A stretch of 64,000 nucleotides of DNA from Lactiplantibacillus nangangensis (GCF_005405065.1 NZ_BJDI01000008.1:62001-126000); one strand, 5' to 3'. Shown: positions 37,941 to 47,433, numbered from the stretch's first letter. The notes: generated by a model not told the origin, from the sequence alone. Translations and numbers: made by a program.

Positions 37941-39389
37941 TTATTTAACAGTCCCTGCAAAGCTTGGTGCAAAGTATGGACTGATGGTTTGAACTTGGAC
38001 ATTTTGACCTTCAGTTGGTGCCGCAACATATTGGTTGTTCCCAATATAAATGGCATCATGATAGGTCGCACCACGTGAACCCCAGAATAAAATATCTCCA
38101 GGTTGGGCATCAGCAACTGAATGGGTTGAGACATAGGCTTCTTGTGAAACCGTGTTATGTGGCAAGCTAATGCCAGCGGCGTGCAAGTAAACGTATGAAA
38201 CTAACCCTGAACAGTCCATCCCTGAAAGTGACCCGCCACCCCAAACATAAGGGATATTAGCGTTGGCCAATTTCAAAGCTAAGCCCGTCACAGAGCCGGT
38301 CGCTAAATCAGAGTTGCTAGTTGTCGAACTACTACTATTGTTGGTATTAGTAGCCGTTGAGCTTGCTTGTGATGAAGACGACGTTGCTGCAGAAGTGCTA
38401 CTACTTTGAGCGGCTGATGAGCTGCTTTGTGAAGCCGTACTCGTTGAAGCTTGTGAAGCAACACTACTGCTGCTTTGTGAAGCCGTACTCGTCGATGCCT
38501 GTGAGGCAACACTACTGCTGCTTTGTGAGGCAGTACTCGTTGCACTGCTCTGACTAGCCGTACTTGTTGCTTGTGAAGCCGTTGAACTACTCTGACTCGC
38601 TGCGGAAGCTGGAGTCGTTGCCGAACTCGTGGCTTGTGACGTCGTAGAACTGCTTTGAGCGGCACTAGTTACGCTAGATGAACTAGTTGCAACCTTTTGT
38701 AAAACAGCCGTTGGTGCTTGTGAAGCGGCAGAAGTCGTTGAACTTGATGACGTTTCACTCGCTTGACTGCTGCTGGCACTCGTTACTGAACTAGCAGCAG
38801 TGCTTGTTGACGTGGAAGCGGCACTGACGGAATCCTGAACTTCCGTACTTTCACTCGTCGCACTTGTACTGGTCGTGCTGGCACTGGCAGCTGAAGTTGC
38901 TGTTGAGGTGCTTTCACTAGCGGTGCTAGTGGTTTCACTAGTCGCTGCAGACGTGGCAACCTTAGTGGTGGTCTTCGTTGCGGTTGCGCCAGGAACCTGA
39001 ATATCCTGACCAACCACAATCAAATCACCTGATAACCCGTTGAGCTGTTGTAACGCATGGACTGACGTTTGATACTTGTCAGCTAAATCCCATAAAGTAT
39101 CTCCAGCTTTAACGGTATATGTACCCTTTTTTGCTGATGATGAGGATTCCCCACTAATTTGTAACTTTTGACCGACATAAATTAAATCGGAGTTGCCATT
39201 AAGGGCTTGAGCATTTAACTTTTCGACACTCTTAATAGAAACACCATGTTGCTGAGCGAGGCTCCAGACCGTATCGTTTTGTTTAACGGTTACTGAAGCA
39301 GCATTGGCAGCTTGTCCTGTGGCAAGCAATAAACCAACGGCACCAACCGTACCGGCTAGGACCTTGCCCGTTGTATGTGCTTGTGACAT
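37941..39389 (-). CDS. Secreted LysM and NlpC/P60 peptidoglycan hydrolase
   Basis: 482 residues. Signal peptide (VLAGTVGAVGLLLATGQAANA-A, cleavage near 31). Two LysM domains (about 33-80 and 90-137) bind peptidoglycan, then a roughly 220-residue Ser/Thr/Ala/Gln linker, then a C-terminal NlpC/P60 domain with catalytic Cys393 in MDCSGLVS and His444 in TYHDAIY. Such enzymes cut D-Glu-meso-DAP (gamma-D-Glu) stem peptides during growth and separation (family knowledge). The linker resembles those that are O-glycosylated in lactobacilli. The ATG at 39389 has AAAGGAG 8 bases upstream. Flanked by its own promoter and terminator. Confidence 0.93.
   Translation of the reverse strand: MSQAHTTGKVLAGTVGAVGLLLATGQAANAASVTVKQNDTVWSLAQQHGVSIKSVEKLNAQALNGNSDLIYVGQKLQISGESSSSAKKGTYTVKAGDTLWDLADKYQTSVHALQQLNGLSGDLIVVGQDIQVPGATATKTTTKVATSAATSETTSTASESTSTATSAASASTTSTSATSESTEVQDSVSAASTSTSTAASSVTSASSSQASETSSSSTTSAASQAPTAVLQKVATSSSSVTSAAQSSSTTSQATSSATTPASAASQSSSTASQATSTASQSSATSTASQSSSSVASQASTSTASQSSSSVASQASTSTASQSSSSAAQSSSTSAATSSSSQASSTATNTNNSSSSTTSNSDLATGSVTGLALKLANANIPYVWGGGSLSGMDCSGLVSYVYLHAAGISLPHNTVSQEAYVSTHSVADAQPGDILFWGSRGATYHDAIYIGNNQYVAAPTEGQNVQVQTISPYFAPSFAGTVK
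38421..38541 (-). repeat. 48-bp tandem repeat in the linker of the LysM gene
   Basis: Two full units (38421-38468, 38469-38516) and about half a third. Each unit encodes 16 residues of the type SSSSVASQASTSTASQ. Units differ at a few silent or conservative positions. Copy number may vary between strains. Confidence 0.85.
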
Positions 39390-39500
39390 TAACTTCACTC
39401 CTTTAGCAAAATTAAAACTCTCTAACTTGAAATGTGATAACTAACTGCGGTATACAGACTTCTTAATAGAATCTTAACACCTTAGACAAATCATAACTTT

Positions 39501-39528
39501 ATTGTAGCACATCTCAGGAGAATGCAAA
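39501..39528 (-). promoter_or_regulatory. Candidate promoter of the LysM-NlpC/P60 gene
   Basis: TTTGCA, 16-base spacer, TACAAT with an extended TGC on the minus strand, about 110 bases before the ATG. Confidence 0.6.
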
Positions 39529-39733
39529 CCAGAATCACTTATTTTTTTACAAAACAGCCCGTTTAATTTTAAAACCAATTGTACGTGTTGAATCCATACA
39601 AGTCGCCGTCAAATCAAGGTTTAGGCGAATTCTCTGAATCGTAACACTTTGATAGGCCAACTTAAAAATTGCGTCGCGAAACCGTTCACAGCAATCGGTC
39701 CTACCTACCAGACCAATTCGACAAATAACTGGC

Positions 39734-39767
39734 AAAAGAAAAACGAGTTCGCGCGTGGCGAGCTCGT
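39734..39767 (-). terminator. Terminator in the prs to LysM gap
   Basis: A 10-bp stem ACGAGCTCGC/GCGAACTCGT (one G-U pair) with a 5-base loop is followed on the minus strand by TTTTTCTTTT. The nearest upstream gene on this strand is prs, which ends 426 bases away, so it ends either a long prs 3' region carrying two structured repeats or a separate non-coding transcript. It overlaps the weak ORF at 39547-39780, which argues against that ORF. Confidence 0.75.
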
Positions 39768-39807
39768 CAATTTTAGTCATTACGTTTGGTGCTAGTTGGT
39801 TTAAATT

Positions 39808-39955
39808 GCCACTCTGGTTGGGCCAGAATCGGCTGGAACGTGTTGGCCGCGTTTGGAAACCAAGTGCGGTCTACCACAAGACGGGGGTTGTCTAAGTCGG
39901 AAAATCACCGACCAAGATAAACGACACCACTGAGCCAATTCTGTCCCGCCCGACG
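39808..39955 (-). repeat. Structured repeat, copy D (divergent)
   Basis: Outer stem 39820-39834 with 39933-39947 (15 positions, one mismatch, one G-U). Inner hairpin one 39888-39900 with 39908-39920 contains a T-T mismatch, as in the other copies; hairpin two at 39847-39869. It keeps the conserved strings GCTCAG after the outer stem and CGTTCCAGC before its return (minus strand). See copies A, B and C. Confidence 0.7.
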
Positions 39956-40011
39956 TTAATTAACGGCTATTAAAAAATTAACAATTGATTATTTTTGGTT
40001 CAGCTATTTAG

Positions 40012-40164
40012 CCGAGAGGTTGGTTGCTAAAATGCTCAGCCGTGTCGTTGGCCTTAGTGCGAGTGGTCTGCTCGGACTTAGGCCAAGGCCAGTTTTGAAG
40101 ACCGCTTTTTGGCTTCAAAATGGCCCATGGCGTTCCAGCATTTTAGGAACCAACCGGCAGGCGG
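40012..40164 (+). repeat. Structured repeat, copy A
   Basis: Begins CCGAGAGGTTGG and ends CCAACCGGCAGGCGG. Outer stem 40018-40036 with 40137-40155 (18 of 19 paired). Inner hairpin one 40048-40058 with 40076-40086 (one T-T mismatch), extended by CGAG/CTCG. Inner hairpin two 40087-40100 with 40113-40125. Single-stranded strings GCTCAG and CGTTCCAGC are shared with copies B, C and D. It lies 28 bases past the prs stop, opposite in direction to prs. Confidence 0.85.
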
Positions 40165-40192
40165 AAATTTTAACTAGCACCAAGCATAGTCA

Positions 40193-41155
40193 TTACAGTT
40201 TTGCATCAAATAAACTATCAACTGGTTGTTGTTCATGAACTAATTTAATGGCATCTCCTAAGAGTGGCCCAACAGAAAGCTGGACCAATTTACCAAATTG
40301 TTTAGCTGCTGGAATCTGAATCGTATCGGTGACGATCACTTTTTCCATTGCGGAAGCTTCTAACTTTTCAGGTGCATTTTGTGACAAAATCGCATGTGTC
40401 GCACAGCCATACACTTTAGCGGCTCCGGCTGATTTTAAAGCTGCTGCCGAAACTTCAAAACGCGTCCCGGTATCAATCATATCGTCGATCACGATTGCAA
40501 TGCGACCTTTGACCTCACCAATAATACTGCTTGGCACAATTTCATCTTCAGGATGACGATTGTCAATAATTGCAATCGGTGCGCCTAACAATTCAGCCAT
40601 CTTACGTGCTCGTGAGACCCCAGCATGATCAGGTGAGACCACCACCAGATTATCAGTGATCCCACGGTCTTTGAAGTAACCGGCTAAGATTGGCGCAGCC
40701 ATCAAATGATCAACTGGAATATCAAAGAAGCCTTGGATTTGAGCAGCATGCAAGTCAATGGTCAAAATACGAGTGGCCCGATCTTTCTCCAATAAAGTTG
40801 CAATCAACTTGGCCGTAATTGGTTCCCGTGAGCGGGCTTTACGATCCTGGCGTGAATAGCCATAGTACGGAATGACAACATTAATTTCACTGGCACTCGC
40901 CCGACGTAACGCATCGATCATAATCAAAAGTTCAAGAATCGTATCGTTGACTGGTTCAGAAATGGACTGAATCACAAAAACTTCAGCGCCACGAATACTT
41001 TCTTCAATATTAATTTGAATTTCGCCATCACTAAATCGTTTAACAGAGCTCTGACCTAACGGAATACCGACCCGTTCTGAAATCTTTTTTGCTAACGGCA
41101 AATTAGAATTTAGAGCAAATAATTTTAGCTTAGCACTTGATTCATCTACTGACAT
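40193..41155 (-). CDS. prs: Ribose-phosphate pyrophosphokinase (PRPP synthetase)
   Basis: 320 residues. Makes PRPP from ribose 5-phosphate and ATP for nucleotide, His and Trp synthesis (family knowledge). Seen: the flexible loop [20 protein letters not shown], the HAAQIQGFF segment, the [17 protein letters not shown] segment, and the PRPP loop [12 protein letters not shown]. The ATG at 41155 has GGAGG upstream. Its own extended -10 promoter lies at 41196-41224. Lactobacilli often have a second prs copy elsewhere. Confidence 0.97.
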   Translation of the reverse strand: MSVDESSAKLKLFALNSNLPLAKKISERVGIPLGQSSVKRFSDGEIQINIEESIRGAEVFVIQSISEPVNDTILELLIMIDALRRASASEINVVIPYYGYSRQDRKARSREPITAKLIATLLEKDRATRILTIDLHAAQIQGFFDIPVDHLMAAPILAGYFKDRGITDNLVVVSPDHAGVSRARKMAELLGAPIAIIDNRHPEDEIVPSSIIGEVKGRIAIVIDDMIDTGTRFEVSAAALKSAGAAKVYGCATHAILSQNAPEKLEASAMEKVIVTDTIQIPAAKQFGKLVQLSVGPLLGDAIKLVHEQQPVDSLFDAKL

Positions 41156-41195
41156 AACGACCTCCGGATAAATAGTTTCATGACATATATAGTTA

Positions 41196-41224
41196 ATTAT
41201 AGCAGTATCCGAGTTGAATAACAG
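41196..41224 (-). promoter_or_regulatory. Candidate prs promoter with extended -10
   Basis: TGC-TATAAT on the minus strand with a poor -35 (CTGTTA) 17 bases upstream; the extended -10 may compensate. Confidence 0.6.
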
Positions 41225-41286
41225 ATAAAAAAGGTCGCGCCAAAATAAACAACTTAGCGTGCCAATTAATTGTTAATCGCAACTAA

Positions 41287-43839
41287 CTAGGAGGACGATA
41301 CTTGCCCCATGAAATCAGTTGGCTTAATCCCAGCCATGCCAATCATTGGATCAACCTGTCCCTGTGCCACGATTGTTGGCGTCAGACGGCGTTCACCGCC
41401 TTCAGTAGCGACTGCAGCAGTTTGGTCCTCAGTCTCAGACGATGCTGAATTTGGCGTTGAATCAGCAGTCTCCACCGTTGACTCGGAAACACCTTTAGCA
41501 GCCGTGTCTGACGAAGGGACTGGCTGTGTCACGGTGGCATCGCCGTCACCAGTAAAGACTTGCTGTAATCGTTTAGTCAACGTCGTTAAACGATTCACGG
41601 ACTCATTGGTGACACTGCGTTCAAACGACTGAATGTCCCCTAATAAAATTAAGATCTGCTCAGCTCGCGTCACCGCAGTGTATAGCAAGTTTCGTTGCAA
41701 CATCCGTGAAAATTGCGGAACTAACGGCAACACGACCATCTTGAACTGACTCCCTTGAGACTTGTGGATCGACATACTATAGGCTAGTGTTAGCCGATTC
41801 CAATCAGACTTTTGATAAGTCACTTCGTTTTGGTCAAAAGCAACGGTGATCTGGTCTTTTTTAGACTTGTTGTGGGAATCATTGGCCAAATCAATCCCAA
41901 CAATCTTCCCCACATCCCCGTTGAAAACATTGTCCTCAGGTGCATTCACGAGTTGTAACACTTTATCGCCAACGCGATACTGCTGATTATTGTAACTGAG
42001 TTGTTTTTGTCGCTTGGATTTCACCGGATTAAAAATATTTTGGACCGTCGTATTCAACTGGTCGATCCCAGCGGCACCCCGATACATCGGTGCTAGGATT
42101 TGGACATCATCCGCCGTGAAACCTTTCGCTTTCGCCTTGGAAACCACCTGTTCAATAATGTGATTGACTTGAAAGGCATTGCAAGCAATGAAGGACCGGT
42201 CTGGTTGATTAACGGTAAAGTCATCCGGCAAGCGACCATCCTTGATGGCATGTGCCAGTGGAATAATACTTGAATCGTCATCTTGCCGGTAAATCGTATT
42301 TAACTCAATCTGTGGTATCTCAGGGCTTTGCAGCAAATCATGAAAGACTTGCCCCGCTCCAACTGATGGTAATTGATCTTTATCGCCAACTAAGATGACC
42401 TGCATGTGACTCGGGACTGCTTGGAGTAATAACCGGAACAAATTGGTGTCCACCATCGACATTTCATCAATGATTAAAATACCGCCTTCCAAATCCTTCG
42501 TCGGCATTTCAGGATCATCATCCCGTCCCGTTAAACCAAGTAACCGATGAATCGTCCCCGCTGGCAAGCCGGTCGTTTCTGCCATCCGTTTAGCGGCGCG
42601 ACCAGTCGGCGCAGCTAACAAGATTGGAAATGGCTTGTCCTTATACTCATTAACATCTAACGACACATCGTGTAATTCCGCAAACAACGCGACTAAGCCA
42701 CGAATGATCGTCGTTTTCCCGGTCCCGGGACCACCAGTCAATAGAAATAAGTGCGACGTGATTGCTGATTTAAGCGCCTGTGTTTGCGAGGCATCATAAG
42801 TTAAATTGCTGGCCTTAGCCACATGGCCGATTGCCCGGTCAACAGCTTTCTCGGTCAAGCTACCGTCATTATCCGCATCATGGAGTCGCTTCAAGTGTTC
42901 AGCGATACCCCATTCCGCTTCGTATAACGGCCGTAAGTAAATACGATTTTCTTCACCGACAATTTTATTCTCTTTAGCTAGAGCTACTAATTGGTCCGCC
43001 AGCTTTTGCGGATCAATCGCAACATTGCGCGAGTTTTCAAGTAACTGTAATGTTGCGGTAATCAGCGGTTTGGCAGTCGTATAGGTATCGCCATTTTGAG
43101 CACAGTTGTCATTGATTTGCGTCAGTAACGCTGCCTTTAGCCGACTCTCAGACTGCGGATCAACTTTTAATTGCGCGGCAATCTGATCCGCCTTTTTGAA
43201 CCCGACCCCTTTGATATCTTCTACCAAACGATATGGATCTTCTTGAATAACTTGTAATGTATCACCTTGATACTTGGCATAAATCGCCGCCGCTAAACGA
43301 CTCCCAAAGCCGTAAGCGTTCAGACCAATAATCGTTTGTTCTAAGCCGTTATTCACCCGTAAGGTGTCTAATAAGGTCGCCCGGACTGACGCCCGTAACC
43401 CAATCGGTGTCAAAACCTTAGGATCATCTAAAATTTTATCAATGGCGTTCTCACCAAGCGTGTCCACGATTCGCTCAGCGGTGCGGCGTCCCAAGCCTGG
43501 AAAATCACTTCCCGCCAAGTAAGCAATTAGACCACTGCGAGAAGTCGGCGTCTCATTTTGATAATTATCCGCCTGAAATTGTGTCCCATATTTGGGATGA
43601 CGGACCGTTTTCCCCGTAAACTTGTAGGTGCCCTCTTCTTGAATGTCGGCAAAGCTACCCGTCACGACGATTTCATCCTCAGACCAATCAATATTCTGTT
43701 CGGTTACTTTAACGAGTAACACTTTATAAAAACTATCCGAACTGCTGAAAAAAACGGCTGCGACCTTACCAACGATAAAGCGCGTGACCGTTTGACCTGC
43801 ATAATCATCCGGAAATAAACTTGGATCAGTTGCCGGCAC
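41287..43839 (-). CDS. recD2: RecD2 family 5'-3' DNA helicase
   Basis: 850 residues. SF1B helicase acting without RecBC in Firmicutes, involved in replication-fork and repair processes (family knowledge). Seen: a long N-terminal domain with OB-like start and helix-hairpin-helix (FPGLGRRTAERIV, IKGVGFKKADQIA), Walker A GGPGTGKT at 369-376, LIIDEMSMVDT, and C-terminal YSMSIHKSQGSQF and VTRAEQ motifs. A Thr/Ser/Glu-rich tail of about 90 residues follows and is not part of the helicase. GTG start with GGAGGG upstream. Confidence 0.95.
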   Translation of the reverse strand: MPATDPSLFPDDYAGQTVTRFIVGKVAAVFFSSSDSFYKVLLVKVTEQNIDWSEDEIVVTGSFADIQEEGTYKFTGKTVRHPKYGTQFQADNYQNETPTSRSGLIAYLAGSDFPGLGRRTAERIVDTLGENAIDKILDDPKVLTPIGLRASVRATLLDTLRVNNGLEQTIIGLNAYGFGSRLAAAIYAKYQGDTLQVIQEDPYRLVEDIKGVGFKKADQIAAQLKVDPQSESRLKAALLTQINDNCAQNGDTYTTAKPLITATLQLLENSRNVAIDPQKLADQLVALAKENKIVGEENRIYLRPLYEAEWGIAEHLKRLHDADNDGSLTEKAVDRAIGHVAKASNLTYDASQTQALKSAITSHLFLLTGGPGTGKTTIIRGLVALFAELHDVSLDVNEYKDKPFPILLAAPTGRAAKRMAETTGLPAGTIHRLLGLTGRDDDPEMPTKDLEGGILIIDEMSMVDTNLFRLLLQAVPSHMQVILVGDKDQLPSVGAGQVFHDLLQSPEIPQIELNTIYRQDDDSSIIPLAHAIKDGRLPDDFTVNQPDRSFIACNAFQVNHIIEQVVSKAKAKGFTADDVQILAPMYRGAAGIDQLNTTVQNIFNPVKSKRQKQLSYNNQQYRVGDKVLQLVNAPEDNVFNGDVGKIVGIDLANDSHNKSKKDQITVAFDQNEVTYQKSDWNRLTLAYSMSIHKSQGSQFKMVVLPLVPQFSRMLQRNLLYTAVTRAEQILILLGDIQSFERSVTNESVNRLTTLTKRLQQVFTGDGDATVTQPVPSSDTAAKGVSESTVETADSTPNSASSETEDQTAAVATEGGERRLTPTIVAQGQVDPMIGMAGIKPTDFMGQVSSS

Positions 43840-43854
43840 CGGAGTCCCTCCTAA

Positions 43855-44544
43855 CTATGGTTTAGTTGACTTGCTGGACGACTCTGACTGAGCTGCCAGC
43901 ATTTTTTCGATATCACTTAATTGTTGTTGGTGCGTTTTAAAGTAAGTTGCATCAACTGATTTGGCCTGTGCAAACAAGTCAGCATACGGTTTACCAAGGA
44001 CCATGGCCGTCAACCCGGCGTTGAAATACGCAGCACCTTGTGTTGGATCCAACTTAATCACTTTTTGATAGTAATCGTATGCTTGCTGATTATTGCCCAA
44101 TGCAAGTAGAATATTTGCAACTAGCAAATTGGTGTCGACTGCCTGTGGTTGCGCCTCTTGGGCGGTCAACGCCCAGACAAGTGCATGCTGATAATCTTTT
44201 TTAGCCATCAGTGCCTGACCCATCATTAAATAGGCGTCAGCCGTCAACTTTGGATCAGTGATTTCTTGATACGCCGCCAACGCTTTATCATAGGCTTCGG
44301 CTTGATAGTAAACATTACCTAGCGCATAAGTCAGCAAATTTTTAGCTTTTTGATTGGCTTCAAATCGTCCTAGTGCTTTCATCGCCAAAGCTTCGGCTTG
44401 TTCATAATCTTGCCCAGCGGTCAACAAGACAGTTAATTCATAATAAGCTTGATAGTCACCAGGTTGGGTATCGATTTTTTGCACCAGTTGATGGACCAAA
44501 GCCTGTTGCTCGGCTTTACTTGGTCGGCCAGTTGTCTCTGTCAT
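43855..44544 (-). CDS. Tetratricopeptide-repeat protein
   Basis: 229 residues, soluble. About five TPR units (DYQAYYELTVLLTAGQDYEQAEALAMKAL-type pattern broken into helix pairs; KNLLTYALGNVYYQAEAYDKALAAYQ; LLVANILLALGNNQQAYDYY). Such proteins are scaffolds. Stop is 15 bases before the recD2 start, a conserved neighbourhood in lactobacilli, so a role linked to RecD2 is possible but not shown. Confidence 0.88.
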   Translation of the reverse strand: MTETTGRPSKAEQQALVHQLVQKIDTQPGDYQAYYELTVLLTAGQDYEQAEALAMKALGRFEANQKAKNLLTYALGNVYYQAEAYDKALAAYQEITDPKLTADAYLMMGQALMAKKDYQHALVWALTAQEAQPQAVDTNLLVANILLALGNNQQAYDYYQKVIKLDPTQGAAYFNAGLTAMVLGKPYADLFAQAKSVDATYFKTHQQQLSDIEKMLAAQSESSSKSTKP

Positions 44545-44558
44545 AAACGCGCCTCTTT

Positions 44559-45224
44559 CTAAATCGTATCAGTTGGATCTGGTTGCCGTGACAAATAGGA
44601 CGTATCATTCCAAAGTAATAATTTATAACTTTTCCCGCGATCACGCGTTTCTAAAATCGTCGTACTTGTATTCGATAAGCCACCACGATCACGCAAGGTC
44701 GCCAGTGTCGCCCCAAGCATCGTGTTGACCAAGGCATTTAAAGCCGCCCCGTGACTGACGATCAGGACATTGTCTTCCCGACGTGGGTTAGCAGCCACGA
44801 TTTGTTGAATGGCTGGAAGCATCCGTTTGATCAACTGTTGAAAGCTTTCGCCATGAATCGCCGTTGGATCGTATTGATCAGGATGATTCCGAAAGCTGTC
44901 AAATTCTTGGGGGTATTGGGCTTGCACATCCGTAAACGCCATCCCCTCCATCTTACCCAAGTTGAACTCGCGTAACCGACTCAGAATCGTCAAACTCAAG
45001 TCCGGCTGTTCCAAGTCATTTTTTAGCGTCATCGCCGTATCACGTGCGCGTTTTAAGGGACTCGCATAAATGTGACTGAAATGGATCGGTTGTAATGCTG
45101 CTGCCAGTTGATGAATTTCTTCATAACTAGCCGGTAATAATGGTGAATCTCCTTGTGAGCCTTGGTAGCGCCCCTCGAGGTTCCAAGCCGTTTTACCATG
45201 CCGAATAAATAGCAATTTTGTCAA
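44559..45224 (-). CDS. Histidine phosphatase/phosphoglycerate-mutase family protein
   Basis: 221 residues. The RHGKTAWN motif at residues 8-15 carries the phospho-accepting histidine and SHGAALNALVN the second histidine. The family includes cofactor-dependent mutases and broad phosphatases; a phosphatase is more likely than a glycolytic mutase because the active-site surroundings are short (inference). TTG start with GAGGAAG 7 bases upstream. Operon with the TPR and recD2 genes. Confidence 0.87.
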   Translation of the reverse strand: MTKLLFIRHGKTAWNLEGRYQGSQGDSPLLPASYEEIHQLAAALQPIHFSHIYASPLKRARDTAMTLKNDLEQPDLSLTILSRLREFNLGKMEGMAFTDVQAQYPQEFDSFRNHPDQYDPTAIHGESFQQLIKRMLPAIQQIVAANPRREDNVLIVSHGAALNALVNTMLGATLATLRDRGGLSNTSTTILETRDRGKSYKLLLWNDTSYLSRQPDPTDTI

Positions 45225-45371
45225 AAGATTACTTCCTCATCTTGGCCGTTCACGACCTTACAGTTTAACTTCTATTATGCCAGTTATTGGCTTAATTTTC
45301 AAAAATCGCTAACTACTGTGATAAATTAAAATTATGTAAACTTTATTGAAATCAATCCGTAAACTGGGTAC

Positions 45372-45398
45372 AAAAAAGACCTGGAACCTTCCCAGGCC
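45372..45398 (-). terminator. Terminator after ktrA
   Basis: GGCCTGG/CCAGGTC stem followed by six T residues on the minus strand. Confidence 0.82.
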
Positions 45399-45405
45399 AA
45401 CTTGT

Positions 45406-46068
45406 TTACTTTTTCAAGGCTTCATCTAAGCCCTCGACCCCTTTGATCGGTCCAACAACGGTCAAGACATCATGTAGTGCCATCATATCCGTGGGCTCCG
45501 GTGACACATTGATTTGACCATGATGCTTGATGGCGATGACCGTCAAGCCAAACCTCTCGCGCAGATTCAACGCAATCAAATTTTGATCCACAAAAGTTGG
45601 ATCCGTAATCTCAATTGCTGCGAGTGTATACTCATCACTGAGATCAATAAAATTCAAAATGTGATTTGATAACAATTTACGGACAATGCTGTGCCCCATG
45701 TCACGTTCTGGGAAGACGACTTGGTCCGCCCCAACCCGTTCTAGGACCCGACCTTGATCGCTCGTCTCGGCTTTGGCAATCACTTTTTTAGCCCCTTGCT
45801 CTTTACTCAACATGGTGGTCAAAATACTGGCTTCCATATTATTCCCGATTCCAACGATGACATAATCAAAGGTATCAATATTCAGTTCACGGAGAACTGC
45901 TTCGTCACGGGTATCGGCAATTAGCGTTTGGGTGGCGACTTCCATCAGTTCATTGACCGGTTCCTCATGGATGTCGACCGCCAAAACATCCTGATGCGCA
46001 TCCACTAAAGTGCGCACCACGCTTTGACCAAAGCGTCCTAAACCAAATACTGCAAAACTTTTTTTCAT
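45406..46068 (-). CDS. ktrA: K+ uptake regulatory subunit, KtrA/TrkA type
   Basis: 220 residues. Cytoplasmic gating ring of a Ktr potassium channel, opened by ATP (family knowledge). Seen: RCK-N Rossmann domain with GLGRFGQS and an Asp at the end of strand two (LAVDIHEEPV), then an RCK-C domain from about residue 135. It lies 12 bases after ktrB, which supports the pairing. Cyclic di-AMP binding to the C domain is known in relatives but is not read from this sequence. Confidence 0.92.
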   Translation of the reverse strand: MKKSFAVFGLGRFGQSVVRTLVDAHQDVLAVDIHEEPVNELMEVATQTLIADTRDEAVLRELNIDTFDYVIVGIGNNMEASILTTMLSKEQGAKKVIAKAETSDQGRVLERVGADQVVFPERDMGHSIVRKLLSNHILNFIDLSDEYTLAAIEITDPTFVDQNLIALNLRERFGLTVIAIKHHGQINVSPEPTDMMALHDVLTVVGPIKGVEGLDEALKK

Positions 46069-46080
46069 CTTTACGACCCC

Positions 46081-47433
46081 TTAACCAATCAAAATATTTT
46101 CAGCCGGATAGCGAATCAAATTGACCTTCGCTTGGCGTTTAGAAAGTGCGTATAACGATGTGAAGATGCCAACTCGCCCAATAAACATGAGCAACATGAT
46201 CACGATTTTTCCAACGACCGTCAAATGCGGTGTCAATCCCAAACTCAGTCCAACGGTCCCAAACGCAGATAGGACTTCGAAGACGACATACTCCAGTCCG
46301 AATCCTTGGGGAATCTTCTCCGTTTGCGTCAAGATCAAGGTTGCCACGGAAATCACGATACTGGCCAAAAACACGAGTAGTAATGCCCGACTAATGTTAG
46401 CTTGACTGAAACGCCGATGGCTAAATTCAACATCTTGCTTACCACGTATTTGGGCGATACTTTGAAACATCAGGACGCCAAAGGTCGTTGTTTTGATCCC
46501 ACCGGCCGTTGAGCCAGGCGTCCCACCAACAAACATCAGGACCATCAGAATAAATAAACTCCCAGCTTGGAGTTTGCCGGTCGGCATCGTGATCAACCCA
46601 GCCGTGCGGGGCGTGACGCTTAAGAATAACGTATTCACGGTCCGATTAAACCAAGACGTCCCTGCCGGCAATAATTTCAAATCACGTTCCGTAATTAATA
46701 ACAGAATGAACCCGATCACAAACAGACTCATCGTGGTCAATAACGTTAACTTCGAGTTCAACGATAAACGTTTCCGCTCATGATAGAGTAACAAGTCGCG
46801 CCAAACTAAGAAACCCAACCCACCGGCAACAATCAAGATCATCGTCACGATTAGCACGTAGGAATCACTCCGAAAGTCCATCAAACTATTGCCAAAGACA
46901 TCAAAACCAGCGTTACAAAATGACATGACTGCGTGATAGAGCGACACGTACAAGCCGCGATGCCAGCCAAATCGTGGCACAAAATCAAGTGCCAACAATC
47001 CCAGACCACCTAATTGAAATAACAAGGACAAGCCGATCACATAGCGCATGACACTCTTCGTATCACTCAAGTTTTCTAAATTCAGGGATTCTTTGACCAT
47101 CAGTTGCGTCGACAGCCCAATATTACGGCGCATGATATTAAATAAGAGTACCGCAAAAGTCATGTACCCCAAAGCACCGACTTCCGACAATGCCAGAATG
47201 ACTACTTGCCCAAATGTCGTCCAATGTGTCGCCGTATTCACGACCGTCAGTCCAGTAATGCAAGTCGCTGAAGCCGCTGTAAACAAGATATTTATAAACG
47301 AGCTGTGACTACCCGGAGTGGTGGCCATCGGTAAACTTAACAGGACGGTCCCAATCACGATCAAAATCACGAAACCGGCAACCATCTTTTTAGATAAAGT
47401 ATCAAAAAATTTAAATTCTTTTAATTTCTGCAT
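46081..47433 (-). CDS. ktrB: K+ transporter membrane subunit KtrB
   Basis: 450 residues, four M1-P-M2 units. Pore-loop glycine segments seen: TCITGL, CNAGFD, TPRTAG, and FGTVGLSLG. Forms the ion path with KtrA. I chose ATG at 47433 (MQKLKEFKFFD); a TTG five codons upstream is in frame, and neither has a strong ribosome site. NtpJ is another name used for such proteins. Confidence 0.92.
   Translation of the reverse strand: MQKLKEFKFFDTLSKKMVAGFVILIVIGTVLLSLPMATTPGSHSSFINILFTAASATCITGLTVVNTATHWTTFGQVVILALSEVGALGYMTFAVLLFNIMRRNIGLSTQLMVKESLNLENLSDTKSVMRYVIGLSLLFQLGGLGLLALDFVPRFGWHRGLYVSLYHAVMSFCNAGFDVFGNSLMDFRSDSYVLIVTMILIVAGGLGFLVWRDLLLYHERKRLSLNSKLTLLTTMSLFVIGFILLLITERDLKLLPAGTSWFNRTVNTLFLSVTPRTAGLITMPTGKLQAGSLFILMVLMFVGGTPGSTAGGIKTTTFGVLMFQSIAQIRGKQDVEFSHRRFSQANISRALLLVFLASIVISVATLILTQTEKIPQGFGLEYVVFEVLSAFGTVGLSLGLTPHLTVVGKIVIMLLMFIGRVGIFTSLYALSKRQAKVNLIRYPAENILIG

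Noticed and set aside
38421-38541. Short direct repeats, considered as a CRISPR array
   Set aside because: Repeats are 48 bp, tandem without spacers, and in frame within a coding region.
38303-39019. ORFs in other frames across the Ser-rich linker (Arg/Leu/Gln-rich products)
   Set aside because: They are shadows of the repetitive linker codons of the LysM-NlpC/P60 gene.
39547-39780. 77-codon minus-strand ORF in the prs-LysM gap
   Set aside because: It contains the terminator at 39734-39767 at its start, has no recognisable family and no good ribosome site.
39808-40164. Repeats A and D considered as a transposon or MITE with target duplications
   Set aside because: No flanking direct repeat of target DNA could be seen around either copy, and inner hairpins covary, which simple MITEs do not need to do.
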